From contig NZ_JALNTW010000018.1 of the NCBI RefSeq assembly GCF_023161665.1, forward strand, positions 21,348-85,347: a DNA stretch of 64,000 bases. Reading direction: 5' to 3'. A program made the position numbers and the translations under genes. The notes under the pieces are model-generated. The model did not search any database. It saw only the letters and a list, made by a program, of their open reading frames with translations, and was not told where the DNA came from. This DNA is from Shewanella sp. 1CM18E (lineage in GTDB: Bacteria > Pseudomonadota > Gammaproteobacteria > Enterobacterales > Shewanellaceae). Shown in pieces: positions 45,914-55,159 of this stretch (positions are counted from its first letter, which is position 1; every line of letters starts with the position of its first letter).

Positions 45914-45948
45914 TGAAAAAAAGCGTTCACTTAGGTGGGCGCTTTTTT
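45914..45948 (+). terminator. Intrinsic terminator of the atp operon
   Basis: A-run, AAAGCG with inner CAC / GTG pairing, CGCTTT, T-run. It overlaps a short open frame (45910-46095) that is not a credible gene. Confidence 0.75.
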
Positions 45949-46141
45949 GTTTTTAGGGCTTTGTTATCACTACTTTATATTTTGGCCACCAGCTTCAGCT
46001 TCTTCGGTCATCCGCGTTGGTTTTTACTTCCTCACTTTAAATACATCAGCATGAGTTTTATGCCTCAACGTGATCAGTATGCCGCTTTAGATTAAATCTG
46101 GGTGTTACTCTCTGGCGATAATTAATTGCAAGAGACCTACT

Positions 46142-46498
46142 ATGCAACACGTACTGATTATTGTTAATGACGCGCCTTATGGCTCTGAAAAACTGTTTAA
46201 TGCCCTGCGTTTAGCCATACAGCTTAATGAGCAAGATTATTCACCCGCCAAAGTTAGCCTATTTCTATTATCTGATGCGGTAACCGCGGTATTGCCGAAA
46301 CAGAAGCCTGTTGAGGGTTATAATATTCAGCAAATGCTTGAAATCGTTATTGCGCAGAAGACTCAAGTGAAATTCTGCGGCTCATGTATGCATGCTCGTG
46401 GCTTAACGGATTTAAAGGTTATCGAAGGTTGTGAGATGGCGACTATGGATGATTTAGCGCAATGGGTGCTGGTGGCGGATAAAACCATTACTTTTTAA
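46142..46498 (+). CDS. DsrE/DsrF-family protein
   Basis: 118-aa small protein of the DsrE fold: MQHVLIIVNDAPYGSEKLFNALRLA, VSLFLLSDAV, and a CGSCMHARGL motif with two Cys that may carry sulfur. Family members act in sulfur relay (TusD-like) or as trimeric/hexameric proteins of unknown role. It lies between the atp operon and glmU as a single gene. Substrate unknown. Confidence 0.8.
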   Translation: MQHVLIIVNDAPYGSEKLFNALRLAIQLNEQDYSPAKVSLFLLSDAVTAVLPKQKPVEGYNIQQMLEIVIAQKTQVKFCGSCMHARGLTDLKVIEGCEMATMDDLAQWVLVADKTITF

Positions 46499-46616
46499 AA
46501 GGCATAGCGAGTCGCTTTTAATGCTGGCATCGCTTAAAATCGATAACCAATTAATGACCTCATTTTCAACTTTAGCTTCAATACAGGCTCAAGCATTAGC
46601 TCAAGGATATAAATCA

Positions 46617-47981
46617 ATGGCACTGAATGTAGTGATTTTGGCCGCAGGCAAGGGAACCCGCATGCGCTCAGATCTTCCAAAAGTTCTTCACCCTATCGCC
46701 CATAAAAGCATGGTGCAGCACGTTATCGATACTGCTCATCAAGTTGGTAGCGACGCGATTCAGTTAGTTTATGGTTATGGTGCTGAACAATTACAAGCTA
46801 AGTTAGGCGAGCAGCAACTTAATTGGGTCCTGCAAGCAGAGCAATTAGGTACTGGCCATGCTGTTGCACAGGCAAATGATAATATCGCTGACGATGATAC
46901 AGTGCTCATTCTTTACGGTGATGTACCACTAATCCAAGCCACAACGCTTGAAGCGTTGCTTGCTGCTCGCGAAGCCAATGGTTTAGCTATTTTGACAGTT
47001 AACTTAGCTAACCCGACTGGTTACGGCCGTATCGTGCGTGAGCAAGGCTGTGTAGTGGGCATTATTGAGCAAAAAGATGCCAATGCTGAGCAACTTGCGA
47101 TTAATGAGATTAATACTGGCATTATGGCTGCACCAGGTAAGCAATTAAAAGCTTGGTTAGGTCAGCTTTCATCTGATAACGCCCAAGGCGAATACTATCT
47201 GACTGATATCGTTGCCATGGCGCACCGAGATGACGTGGCGATTACCACTGCACTGCCTGAGTCGGCAATTGAAGTTGAAGGCGCTAACAACCGCGTACAA
47301 CTTGCACAGCTAGAGCGTGCTTACCAAGCGCGTGCAGCTGAAAAACTGATGCTTGAAGGGGCAAACCTGCGCGATCCTGCTCGTATCGATATTCGCGGTG
47401 ATGTGACTGTGGGCATGGACGTGATGATCGACGTAAACGTGGTTATCGAAGGTACTGTGACTATTGGTAATAACGTGACTATTGGTGCGGGGGCTATTCT
47501 TATTGATTGTGATATCGCTGACAATGCGGTTATTAAGCCATACTCAATTGTTGAAAGCGCTAAAGTGGGGGTTGCAGCAAGTGCGGGTCCATTTGCGCGT
47601 TTACGCCCTGGTGCAGAGTTACTGGAAGATGCCCATATTGGTAACTTTGTTGAGATGAAGAAGGCGGTACTGGGTAAAGGCTCAAAAGCTGGCCACTTAG
47701 CCTATATTGGCGATGCGACTATTGGCTCTGGAGTTAACATCGGTGCAGGTACTATTACCTGTAACTACGATGGCGCTAATAAGTTCCAAACCATTATTGA
47801 AGATAATGTATTTGTTGGTAGTGATACCCAGTTAGTCGCGCCAGTGACTATTGGTAAAGGGGCAACTTTAGGAGCTGGCTCAACCATTACCAAAGATGTA
47901 GCTGCTGACGAGTTAGTTATTACTCGTGTTAAACAACGTCATTTAACCGGCTGGGCAAGACCTGTTAAACTGAAAAAGTAA
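46617..47981 (+). CDS. glmU: Bifunctional UDP-GlcNAc pyrophosphorylase / glucosamine-1-phosphate acetyltransferase GlmU
   Basis: 454 aa from MALNVVILAAGKGTRMRSDLPKVLH, with AAGGA before it; 32 in-frame upstream codons are not family-like. The N-terminal uridyltransferase (about 1-228) is followed by hexapeptide repeats of a left-handed beta-helix acetyltransferase (about 250-454). Makes UDP-GlcNAc for peptidoglycan and LPS. glmS, two steps earlier in the pathway, lies 3.4 kb downstream. Confidence 0.97.
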   Translation: MALNVVILAAGKGTRMRSDLPKVLHPIAHKSMVQHVIDTAHQVGSDAIQLVYGYGAEQLQAKLGEQQLNWVLQAEQLGTGHAVAQANDNIADDDTVLILYGDVPLIQATTLEALLAAREANGLAILTVNLANPTGYGRIVREQGCVVGIIEQKDANAEQLAINEINTGIMAAPGKQLKAWLGQLSSDNAQGEYYLTDIVAMAHRDDVAITTALPESAIEVEGANNRVQLAQLERAYQARAAEKLMLEGANLRDPARIDIRGDVTVGMDVMIDVNVVIEGTVTIGNNVTIGAGAILIDCDIADNAVIKPYSIVESAKVGVAASAGPFARLRPGAELLEDAHIGNFVEMKKAVLGKGSKAGHLAYIGDATIGSGVNIGAGTITCNYDGANKFQTIIEDNVFVGSDTQLVAPVTIGKGATLGAGSTITKDVAADELVITRVKQRHLTGWARPVKLKK

Positions 47982-47995
47982 TTAATAAAGACTCT

Positions 47996-48023
47996 AAAAA
48001 GGCGACCAAATGGTCGCTTTTTT
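47996..48023 (+). terminator. Intrinsic terminator of glmU
   Basis: A5, GGCGACCA, AA, TGGTCGC, T6. Confidence 0.85.
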
Positions 48024-48176
48024 GCTTTTAATTTGAACAACAAAGTAAGCAACATATTAATACTGACACAACAAAAGTGCTGATACATCTTGTTACTTTT
48101 GTGTTTGTTTATGTTGTGTTTTTCGTGTTTATTAGAGGTGCGTCACTGCCTATTGTAAAGAACTGTAAAGAAGCTT

Positions 48177-48197
48177 AAATAAAAATAGTTCTCATTT
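48177..48197. promoter_or_regulatory. Candidate Fur box before the TonB receptor
   Basis: AAATAAAAATAGTTCTCATTT matches 17 of 20 defined positions of the pattern AAATGAGAAT-N-ATTCTCATTT. Its right half is perfect, and 7 of 10 pairs of the inverted repeat are kept. It lies 48 bp before the receptor start. Confidence 0.55.
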
Positions 48198-48245
48198 ATA
48201 TTGCGACTCAATTATTACATTCATGTTTCATTGTTGGGGTTGGAT

Positions 48246-50378
48246 ATGTCTGTTGGGACGTCATTTAAGTTTTCTCGCGTAGGTTTAGCAATCGTTGCTG
48301 CATTGGCTTCATCTACTGCTTTTGCAGAAGAAGCCGCTGTTGATACAGTTGCTCAAGTTGATAGCAATATAGAGCGTATTTCTGTAACCGGTCGTAGCTT
48401 TAATGACTATAAAGTCGGTTCATCTTCAGGCGCTATGCGTGGTGATATCGATATTATGGATACTCCGCAGTCTGTTACCGTTATCCCTGACTTTGTTACC
48501 GATGAACAGTTGGCAACAAACCTTTCTGAAGTACTTGTAAACGACTCGAGTGTTACTGGTGGCTCTGAAAAGTGGAACCGTCAAGTATTCAATATTCGTG
48601 GCTTTGAACTAGATTCAGGTTCTGGTTACTTGATCAATGGTCAGCAACAATGGTCTCACTATGTTCAGCCTATTGAAACTCTACAGCAGGTAGAAGTATT
48701 AAAAGGCCCATCAAGCATGCTTTATGGTCAATCAGGCCCAGGTGGCTTGATCAACATGGTGACCAAGAAGCCAACTTATGAAAATATGTTCGAATTTGGT
48801 TTTGATACTGATGAGCATGGTTCTACTCGTTTCCAACTTGATGCAGGTGGTAGCTTAAATGAATCAGAAACGATTCGTTACCGCACCGTGCTGGTAAAGC
48901 AAGACACTCAATACTGGCGCGAATACCAAGATGGTACTAACCAAGAGCGTGATCGCTGGTTAGGCTATTTAAACCTAGAATTCGATATCACTGATGATCT
49001 AATGCTGTCACTTAAGTATGACCATACTCAAGATAAAACGGGTATTGATCGCGGTGGCTGGTTAGACAGCAGTGGTGATTTAATTGGTGGCCGTGACATT
49101 ATTTGGGATCAGCCATGGGCATTTACCGATAACACCATTTCTAACATGGGTGCTGAGCTTACGTACCACCTAACCGACGACTGGAAAGTGAAAGCTGGTT
49201 ATAACGACCAACAGTTTGATCGTCAACGCTTAGAGTCTTCTCCATCACTTATTAGTGGCTCAGAAGATCCATTTACTGATGGTTATTATGTAAGTGCATT
49301 TGACCGTTACGATGATTGGCAGCACAAAACAGGTTATGTTGATTTTACTGGTAGTTTATATACTGGCGGAATTGAGCATCAACTACTTATTGGTGCCAAT
49401 ATGCTTGATTACTATTATGGTCAATTAAAAGATTCTGCACCAAAAAATCAAATTGTTATGCCTGGCCAACCAATGCCAAAGCCAGATCTTGATTACAACC
49501 GTGATGAAACCTTGTATGAAAGTGAATACAAGCACTACGGTTTCTACCTTCAAGATTTAATGACGATTAACGATCAATGGCAAGTGCTAGCTGGTGTACG
49601 TTACGACGAACAGAAAAAGGATGGTGCTGGTAATAATAGCTATGCAGTATCACCAAAGTTCGGTGTAATTTACTCGCCAGCTGACAATGGTAGCATTTAC
49701 GTTAACTACTCTAAGAGCTTTACTCCACAAGGTATTGTTAACGATGACAATGACCTAAATGATGGTAAGAACTTAGATCCTGAGTATGGCGAGCAATATG
49801 AAATTGGTACCAAGTGGGAGCTATTCGATGGCAGCTTGCTACTAACGGGTGCTGTATTTGATATCACTGTATCAAACGTAACAGTAACTGAAGAAATAGA
49901 AGGTTCTTCAGAAACCATTACAACTCAGTCAGGTGAGCAACGCCATAAAGGTTTCGAAATGGGCGCTCAAGGTCAGGTAAGTGATAGCTGGTTTATGACG
50001 GGTTCTATGATGTACCTAGATGCTGAATATCTTCGTCCAGAAACTGATAGCCTAAATGGTAAAACACCAGTTGATGCGCCAGAATGGTCAGCAAACATCT
50101 GGACTCGTTACGAGATGACTGATGATTTAGCATTAAACTTTGGTGCTATCTATGTTGGTGAGCGTTTCGCAAATACCAGTAACACCATTAGCAAAGACGG
50201 TTATGTTCGCTTCGATATGGGCGCTGCATATACTATGGACGTAATGGGTAGCGATGTTAGCGTACGTTTGAACGTGAAGAACCTGTTCGATACCGATTAC
50301 CTAGCGGGTGGTACTAACACTGACGTTACCGTTGGTGAAGGTCGTCACTTCAGCCTAGCACTAGAAGCTAAATTCTAA
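48246..50378 (+). CDS. TonB-dependent siderophore receptor
   Basis: 710-aa outer-membrane beta-barrel. I choose the ATG after GGGGTTGGAT (MSVGTSFKFSRVGL...), giving a proper signal peptide cleaved at STAFAEE. The TonB box region is NIERISVTG. The plug (about 55-190) includes DTPQSVTVIP, IRGFELDSG, VLKGPSSMLYGQSGPGGLINMVTKKP, typical of FhuA/FhuE-like siderophore receptors. It ends with aromatic Phe (SLALEAKF). A Fur-like box upstream fits iron repression. Ligand unknown. Confidence 0.9.
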   Translation: MSVGTSFKFSRVGLAIVAALASSTAFAEEAAVDTVAQVDSNIERISVTGRSFNDYKVGSSSGAMRGDIDIMDTPQSVTVIPDFVTDEQLATNLSEVLVNDSSVTGGSEKWNRQVFNIRGFELDSGSGYLINGQQQWSHYVQPIETLQQVEVLKGPSSMLYGQSGPGGLINMVTKKPTYENMFEFGFDTDEHGSTRFQLDAGGSLNESETIRYRTVLVKQDTQYWREYQDGTNQERDRWLGYLNLEFDITDDLMLSLKYDHTQDKTGIDRGGWLDSSGDLIGGRDIIWDQPWAFTDNTISNMGAELTYHLTDDWKVKAGYNDQQFDRQRLESSPSLISGSEDPFTDGYYVSAFDRYDDWQHKTGYVDFTGSLYTGGIEHQLLIGANMLDYYYGQLKDSAPKNQIVMPGQPMPKPDLDYNRDETLYESEYKHYGFYLQDLMTINDQWQVLAGVRYDEQKKDGAGNNSYAVSPKFGVIYSPADNGSIYVNYSKSFTPQGIVNDDNDLNDGKNLDPEYGEQYEIGTKWELFDGSLLLTGAVFDITVSNVTVTEEIEGSSETITTQSGEQRHKGFEMGAQGQVSDSWFMTGSMMYLDAEYLRPETDSLNGKTPVDAPEWSANIWTRYEMTDDLALNFGAIYVGERFANTSNTISKDGYVRFDMGAAYTMDVMGSDVSVRLNVKNLFDTDYLAGGTNTDVTVGEGRHFSLALEAKF

Positions 50379-50402
50379 CTCTTAGCCTCAACGCTTAATC
50401 AT

Positions 50403-50433
50403 AAAAGCCTCAACCTTTGGTTGAGGCTTTTTT
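50403..50433 (+). terminator. Intrinsic terminator after the TonB receptor
   Basis: AAAAGCCTCAACC, TTT, GGTTGAGGC, T6. Confidence 0.87.
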
Positions 50434-50487
50434 GTGTCTGCATGGTGGCTCTTGCTTTTTATCGCATAACAAAAACTGGTAATTAAG

Positions 50488-50532
50488 TTTCGTTTTACTA
50501 TAATACACCTTTCGAATCGAAACTTAGCGAAA
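50488..50532 (+). promoter_or_regulatory. Promoter and TTTCG-type operator of the DeoR-family gene
   Basis: TATAAT (50499-50504) is flanked by TTTCG at 50488-50492, the palindrome TTTCGAATCGAAA at 50510-50522 (over the likely start point) and CGAAA at 50528-50532. DeoR-family repressors often use TTTCG repeats, which suggests autoregulation. Confidence 0.55.
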
Positions 50533-50538
50533 GGTTTT

Positions 50539-51309
50539 ATGAACAAACGAAACACTCAACAGCGACGTCACAGCATTATTAGCCTGCTTAATCAGCAAGG
50601 CGAAGTGAGTGTTGAAGAGTTGTCCTTACGTTTTGAAACTTCTGAAGTTACCATTCGCAAAGATCTTGCTACGCTGGAAAAAACAGGCCTTCTATTACGT
50701 CGTTACGGTGGGGCTGTTGCCGTGCCGGATGAGGTGACTCAGCAATTTTCCGCTAAAATTGCGCCCAATAAGTTATCAATTGCCAAAGCCGCTGCCGAGC
50801 TGATTAAAGATCACAACCGTATCATTATCGATAGCGGCAGTACCACATCAGGTCTAATTGGTGAGCTGAATAATAAACGTGGCTTGCTAGTGATGACCAA
50901 CTCATTGGCATTGGCTAATTCGATTCACGAGCTTGAAAACGAGCCAACGCTATTAATGACTGGCGGTACTTGGGATCCTCACTCTGAATCTTTCCAAGGG
51001 CAAATAGCCGAGCAAGTTCTACGCTCATATAACTTCGATCAATTATTTATAGGTGCTGATGGTATCGATCTTGAGCGTGGCACCACTACTTTCAATGAGC
51101 TTACGGGCTTAAGTAAGGTGATGGCGGAAGTGTCGCGTGAAGTGGTCGTTATGCTTGAATCAGAAAAGCTTGGCCGTCGTATACCTAACCTTGAGCTTCC
51201 TTGGAGCAAGGTTAGTGTGTTGGTTACCGACGATAGATTACCAAGCGAAGCGCTAGACAGTATTACGCAACATGGGGTGCGCGTCATTCTCGCACCTTAT
51301 GCCGGATAA
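50539..51309 (+). CDS. DeoR/GlpR-family transcriptional regulator
   Basis: 256-aa repressor-type protein. The N-terminal HTH (MNKRNTQQRRHSIISLLNQQGEVSVEELSLRFETSEVTIRKDLATLEKTG) shows the DeoR signature; the C-terminal DeoRC sugar-phosphate sensor has IDSGSTTSGLIGEL, MTNSLALA, MTGGTWDP and FIGADGIDL. Located directly upstream of glmS, 78 bp apart, so it may sense an amino-sugar phosphate and control glmS; that is inference. Confidence 0.9.
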   Translation: MNKRNTQQRRHSIISLLNQQGEVSVEELSLRFETSEVTIRKDLATLEKTGLLLRRYGGAVAVPDEVTQQFSAKIAPNKLSIAKAAAELIKDHNRIIIDSGSTTSGLIGELNNKRGLLVMTNSLALANSIHELENEPTLLMTGGTWDPHSESFQGQIAEQVLRSYNFDQLFIGADGIDLERGTTTFNELTGLSKVMAEVSREVVVMLESEKLGRRIPNLELPWSKVSVLVTDDRLPSEALDSITQHGVRVILAPYAG

Positions 51310-51358
51310 CTCTTAAGAGCTAATCCAAATTAAATTCAAATATTAACTTCAATTTTAT

Positions 51359-51373
51359 CTCTCGTATCGAGAG
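51359..51373. promoter_or_regulatory. Palindrome just before glmS
   Basis: CTCTCGTATCGAGAG, a 6-3-6 perfect palindrome ending 14 bp before the glmS ATG. It shares the TCG..CGA core with the operator before the DeoR gene. No glmS ribozyme is expected here. Confidence 0.45.
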
Positions 51374-51387
51374 TCTAGGTATTAAAT

Positions 51388-53217
51388 ATGTGTGGAATCG
51401 TAGGTGCAGTAGCACAAAGGGATGTGGCTGAAATTCTTGTTGAAGGACTAAGACGTTTAGAATACCGCGGTTATGACTCTGCTGGTGTTGCAGTACTTAA
51501 TGATGGTGAGTTAAATCGCACTCGTCGCGTTGGTAAGGTACAAGAGTTATCTGCTGCGCTAGAAGCTGCTCCGCTAGCTGGTGGTACCGGTATCGCTCAC
51601 ACTCGCTGGGCAACTCATGGTGAGCCAAGCGAGCGTAATGCTCACCCTCACCTATCTGAAGGTGATATAGCTGTTGTACATAACGGTATTATTGAAAACC
51701 ACAACAAATTACGCGATATGCTAAAAGGTCTAGGTTATACCTTTGCTTCAGATACCGACACTGAAGTGATTTGTCACTTAGTACACCACGAGTTAAAAAC
51801 ACACGACACTCTGCTTGCAGCAGTTCAAGCAACAGTTAAGCAGCTTGAAGGTGCATACGGCACTGTCGTTATCGACCGTACTGATAGCGAGCGTATGATT
51901 GTCGCTCGTTCAGGTAGTCCACTGGTTATCGGTTTTGGTCTTGGTGAAAACTTCGTTGCTTCTGATCAACTTGCATTATTACCAGTAACTCGTTCATTCG
52001 CTTTCTTAGAAGAAGGTGATGTGGCAGAAGTGACTCGCCGTGAAGTCAACATTTTTGACGTTGATGGCAATGCAGTTGAGCGTGAAGTTAAAGAATCTGA
52101 AGTTACTCATGACGCTGGTGATAAAGGTGAATACCGTCACTACATGCTAAAAGAGATCTACGAGCAGCCAACAGCTATTGCTCGCACGCTTGAAGGCCGC
52201 ATTGCTGGTGGCAAGGTGCTTGATACTGCATTTGGCGATAACGCTGCCGAATTCTTAAAAGACATCAAACACGTACAGATCATCGCTTGTGGTACTAGCT
52301 ACCATGCAGGTATGGCTGCGCGTTACTGGCTAGAAGACTGGGCCGGTGTATCGTGTAACGTTGAAATCGCGTCTGAGTTCCGTTACCGCAAGTCGCACTT
52401 ATTCCCAAATAGCTTGTTAGTGACGATTTCACAGTCTGGTGAAACTGCTGACACGCTAGCAGCTATGCGCTTAGCAAAAGAGATGGGCTACAAAGCGACG
52501 CTAACAATTTGTAATGCGCCAGGCTCATCACTTGTACGCGAATCAGACATGGCTTATATGATGAAAGCGGGCGCAGAAATTGGTGTTGCCTCAACTAAAG
52601 CCTTTACTGTGCAGTTAGCAGGTCTATTAATGCTGACATCGGCTATCGGTCGTTATAACGGTATGTCAGATGAAATGCAGGCTGAAATTAGCCAGAGCCT
52701 ACTTTCAATGCCTGCTAAAGTTGAGCAAGCACTAGGTTTAGATGATGCGATTGCTGCATTGGCTGAAGACTTTGCTGATAAGCATCACGCACTATTTTTA
52801 GGTCGTGGCGATCAATACCCAATTGCGATGGAAGGTGCGCTTAAGCTTAAAGAGATCTCTTATATTCACGCTGAAGCGTATGCATCGGGTGAGTTAAAGC
52901 ATGGTCCACTAGCACTAATCGACGCAGATATGCCTGTAATCGTGGTTGCACCAAACAACGAACTACTAGAAAAGCTAAAGTCGAACGTTGAAGAAGTGCG
53001 TGCGCGTGGCGGCTTGATGTATGTGTTTGCAGACAAAGATGCTGAGTTTGAGTCTGACGACACAATGAAGGTTATTCCTGTGCCGCACTGTGATGAATTT
53101 ATGGCGCCGCTTATCTACACGATTCCATTACAGTTATTGTCATATCACGTTGCACTCATTAAAGGCACTGATGTGGATCAGCCACGTAACTTAGCTAAAT
53201 CAGTTACGGTTGAATAA
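51388..53217 (+). CDS. glmS: Glutamine--fructose-6-phosphate aminotransferase GlmS
   Basis: 609 aa, the E. coli length. It makes glucosamine-6-phosphate, the entry to UDP-GlcNAc. The N-terminal Ntn glutaminase exposes Cys after Met removal (MCGIVGAVAQRD); HTRWATHG and HNGIIENH are glutamine-site motifs. Two SIS domains follow (ACGTSYHAG, SQSGETADT, FLGRGDQYPIAMEGALKLKEISYIHAEAYASGELKHGP). It ends LAKSVTVE. Confidence 0.98.
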   Translation: MCGIVGAVAQRDVAEILVEGLRRLEYRGYDSAGVAVLNDGELNRTRRVGKVQELSAALEAAPLAGGTGIAHTRWATHGEPSERNAHPHLSEGDIAVVHNGIIENHNKLRDMLKGLGYTFASDTDTEVICHLVHHELKTHDTLLAAVQATVKQLEGAYGTVVIDRTDSERMIVARSGSPLVIGFGLGENFVASDQLALLPVTRSFAFLEEGDVAEVTRREVNIFDVDGNAVEREVKESEVTHDAGDKGEYRHYMLKEIYEQPTAIARTLEGRIAGGKVLDTAFGDNAAEFLKDIKHVQIIACGTSYHAGMAARYWLEDWAGVSCNVEIASEFRYRKSHLFPNSLLVTISQSGETADTLAAMRLAKEMGYKATLTICNAPGSSLVRESDMAYMMKAGAEIGVASTKAFTVQLAGLLMLTSAIGRYNGMSDEMQAEISQSLLSMPAKVEQALGLDDAIAALAEDFADKHHALFLGRGDQYPIAMEGALKLKEISYIHAEAYASGELKHGPLALIDADMPVIVVAPNNELLEKLKSNVEEVRARGGLMYVFADKDAEFESDDTMKVIPVPHCDEFMAPLIYTIPLQLLSYHVALIKGTDVDQPRNLAKSVTVE

Positions 53218-53244
53218 ATATAAGCTGTAAATATTTATATAAAT

Positions 53245-53273
53245 AAAAACGGCTACTTAGGTAGCCGTTTTTT
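53245..53273. terminator. Bidirectional terminator, glmS / guaC
   Basis: AAAAACGGCTAC, TTAG, GTAGCCGTTTTTT between convergent genes. Confidence 0.85.
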
Positions 53274-53346
53274 ATTGGTAAATATAAAGGTGTTTAATTT
53301 TATATTTAATATTTTCGCTAAAATATAAATTAGCGCAATTAATTAT

Positions 53347-54390
53347 TTACTCTTTACCGTAAACGTTATTTTCTTGCTCTTGCACACGAATAAATGTAGT
53401 GCGCTTAGTTAATTCTTTTAATGAAGCAGCACCAACATAAGTACAAGTAGAGCGAACACCACCCATAATATCGTTAATGGTGTTATCTACACTGCCTTTA
53501 AATGGTAGTAGTACGGTTTTACCTTCTGCAGCGCGGTACTTAGCTACGCCACCTGAATGCTTGTCCATGGCTGATTGTGAAGACATGCCGTAGAACTTAA
53601 CCATCTTCTTGCCATCTTGCTCAACAACTTCACCACCACTTTGTTCGTGGCCTGCTAGCATACCGCCAAGCATGACAAAGTCCGCACCACCACCAAAGGC
53701 TTTAGCTACGTCACCCGCACAGCTACAACCGCCGTCACCGATGATTTGGCCACCAAGACCGTGCGCTGCATCAGCACACTCGATAATGGCTGAAAGCTGT
53801 GGATAGCCAACACCCGTTTTTACGCGAGTGGTACACACTGAGCCAGGACCAATACCGACTTTAACTATGTCTGCACCAGCAATAATCAGTTCTTCAACCA
53901 TGTCGCCAGTAACTACGTTACCTGCGCTAATCACCTTCATTGGGTGTGCTTGACGCACTTTACGCACGTAATCTACTAGGTGCTCTGAGTAGCCATTAGC
54001 GATATCAATACAGATGAAGTTAAGGTCTTCTGAAAGCGCTAAAATTTCGCTTAGCTTAATGAAATCAGCGTCAGATGTGCCGCTAGAAACCATAACGTGC
54101 TTTAGTACATCAGCTGTTTGGTTGGCAACGAACGCGCCCCATTGTTCAACACTGTAATGCTTGTGCACAGCCGTCATTACATTGTGCTCAGCTAGGCTGG
54201 TGGCCATTTCAAAGCTTGCTACAGAATCCATGTTTGCGGCAATAATAGGTACACCAGTCCAAGTTTTACCGCTGTGCTTAAAGGTAAATTGGCGATTTAG
54301 ATCGACTTGAGAACGGCTTTTTAACGTTGAACGCTTAGGTCTAATTAATACATCTTTAAAGCCTAACTTTAGATCTTGTTCAATACGCAT
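53347..54390 (-). CDS. guaC: GMP reductase GuaC
   Basis: 347-aa NADPH enzyme converting GMP to IMP, for purine interconversion. IMPDH/GMPR barrel: start MRIEQDLKLGFKDVLIRPKRSTLKSRSQVDL, catalytic loop VGIGPGSVCTTR, and the NTINDIMGGVRSTCTYVGA segment. GTGAGGA ribosome-binding site. Preceded by an unusual leader: promoter 54524-54551, hairpin terminator 54488-54519 and hairpin 54428-54451. Confidence 0.97.
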   Translation of the reverse strand: MRIEQDLKLGFKDVLIRPKRSTLKSRSQVDLNRQFTFKHSGKTWTGVPIIAANMDSVASFEMATSLAEHNVMTAVHKHYSVEQWGAFVANQTADVLKHVMVSSGTSDADFIKLSEILALSEDLNFICIDIANGYSEHLVDYVRKVRQAHPMKVISAGNVVTGDMVEELIIAGADIVKVGIGPGSVCTTRVKTGVGYPQLSAIIECADAAHGLGGQIIGDGGCSCAGDVAKAFGGGADFVMLGGMLAGHEQSGGEVVEQDGKKMVKFYGMSSQSAMDKHSGGVAKYRAAEGKTVLLPFKGSVDNTINDIMGGVRSTCTYVGAASLKELTKRTTFIRVQEQENNVYGKE

Positions 54391-54427
54391 GGTTTATTCC
54401 TCACATGGATTTGCGCGCAGCAAAACC

Positions 54428-54451
54428 GCCGATAAAAATGTTTTTATCGGC
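54428..54451 (-). promoter_or_regulatory. Perfect 11-bp hairpin in the guaC leader
   Basis: GCCGATAAAAA and TTTTTATCGGC with a 2-nt gap, 38 bp before the guaC start codon. Confidence 0.6.
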
Positions 54452-54487
54452 CATTAAATTAATTCCTGAGCTTATTTCAGGCACAAA

Positions 54488-54519
54488 AAAACCGGAGCGT
54501 TTTGGGGCGCTCCGGTTTT
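54488..54519 (-). terminator. Terminator-like hairpin at the 5' end of the guaC transcript
   Basis: Minus strand: AAAACCGGAGCG, 8-nt loop, CGCTCCGGTTTT, continuing in a T-run of seven. A 12-bp GC-rich perfect stem. It starts only about five bases after the -10 of the guaC promoter. Confidence 0.8.
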
Positions 54520-54523
54520 AGGC

Positions 54524-54551
54524 ATTATAGGAACAGATTTTCAGTTAGCAA
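54524..54551 (-). promoter_or_regulatory. guaC promoter
   Basis: On the minus strand: -35 TTGCTA (54551-54546), 16-bp spacer, -10 TATAAT (54529-54524). Confidence 0.65.
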
Positions 54552-54720
54552 GTTCTTAAATTAAAATAGACATTCCTCAAAAAAGGAAGGTTAATATCTT
54601 GTTGGTGAGTGTTTGTTTGTATGTTGCGATTGACTTGCTTGAAAATAGTAAATTAATAAGACAATAAACTTTATATTATTGCCTTATTAATTCAGCCTAA
54701 AAGCTTAAACTTTTATAAGG

Positions 54721-54996
54721 TTAACTCTCGGCAGCCCCTTTTTCTTTAGAAAGCTTAATATCAAAGTTGTCGAGTAATAATAAGGTATCAGCGAGAGCTG
54801 ATTTTAGTTTGGCGGCGGGAGGAGAGCTGAGTTTTTTGGCTTGTTTGAGAGACTCTCTGCGAGTGACAAACTCTAACATGTTCTCTAGGTTTTCTGGGCA
54901 ATCAACATCTATTGGTGGCAATTTCTTCGCGGATGCGTTGTTGTAAATTTCAAACTCTTTTACTAAGTGCTCTTGGGCTTCTCTGATCCTTTCCAT
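54721..54996 (-). CDS. Small hypothetical protein
   Basis: 91-aa, highly charged soluble protein without recognisable family. I choose the ATG at 54996 (MERIREAQEHLVKEFEIYN) because AGAGGCA precedes it; the frame extends to a TTG at 55017. It has a mid-part Cys-Pro turn (IDVDCPENLENMLEFV) and a Lys-rich second half, probably helical. It stands alone between pstB and guaC. Confidence 0.6.
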   Translation of the reverse strand: MERIREAQEHLVKEFEIYNNASAKKLPPIDVDCPENLENMLEFVTRRESLKQAKKLSSPPAAKLKSALADTLLLLDNFDIKLSKEKGAAES

Positions 54997-55159
54997 ATTA
55001 CAGTGCCTCTTTGTCAATAAACCTACCTTCGAAGCTATATTAAAAATATAGCTTAAACAAGGCGTAAGCTTAATATTTATCTTTTTGTTTATTGTGGTGA
55101 GATAAATGCAAACTTATGTATTATCGAACAAGTGAGTAAGACTAAATGTAAGTGCTAGT

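Larger units (their letters stand above)
54391..54720 (-). promoter_or_regulatory. guaC leader region
   Basis: 330 bp between guaC and the upstream small gene. It contains the guaC promoter and two strong hairpins, listed separately; the rest (54552-54720) is AT-rich. Confidence 0.5.

Noticed and set aside
45910..46095. 61-codon frame after atpC
   Set aside because: Starts inside the atp terminator hairpin and shows no family; chance frame.
51310..51387. glmS ribozyme upstream of glmS
   Set aside because: Only 78 bp of spacer with a short palindrome; no ribozyme-like core, and the ribozyme is a Gram-positive trait.
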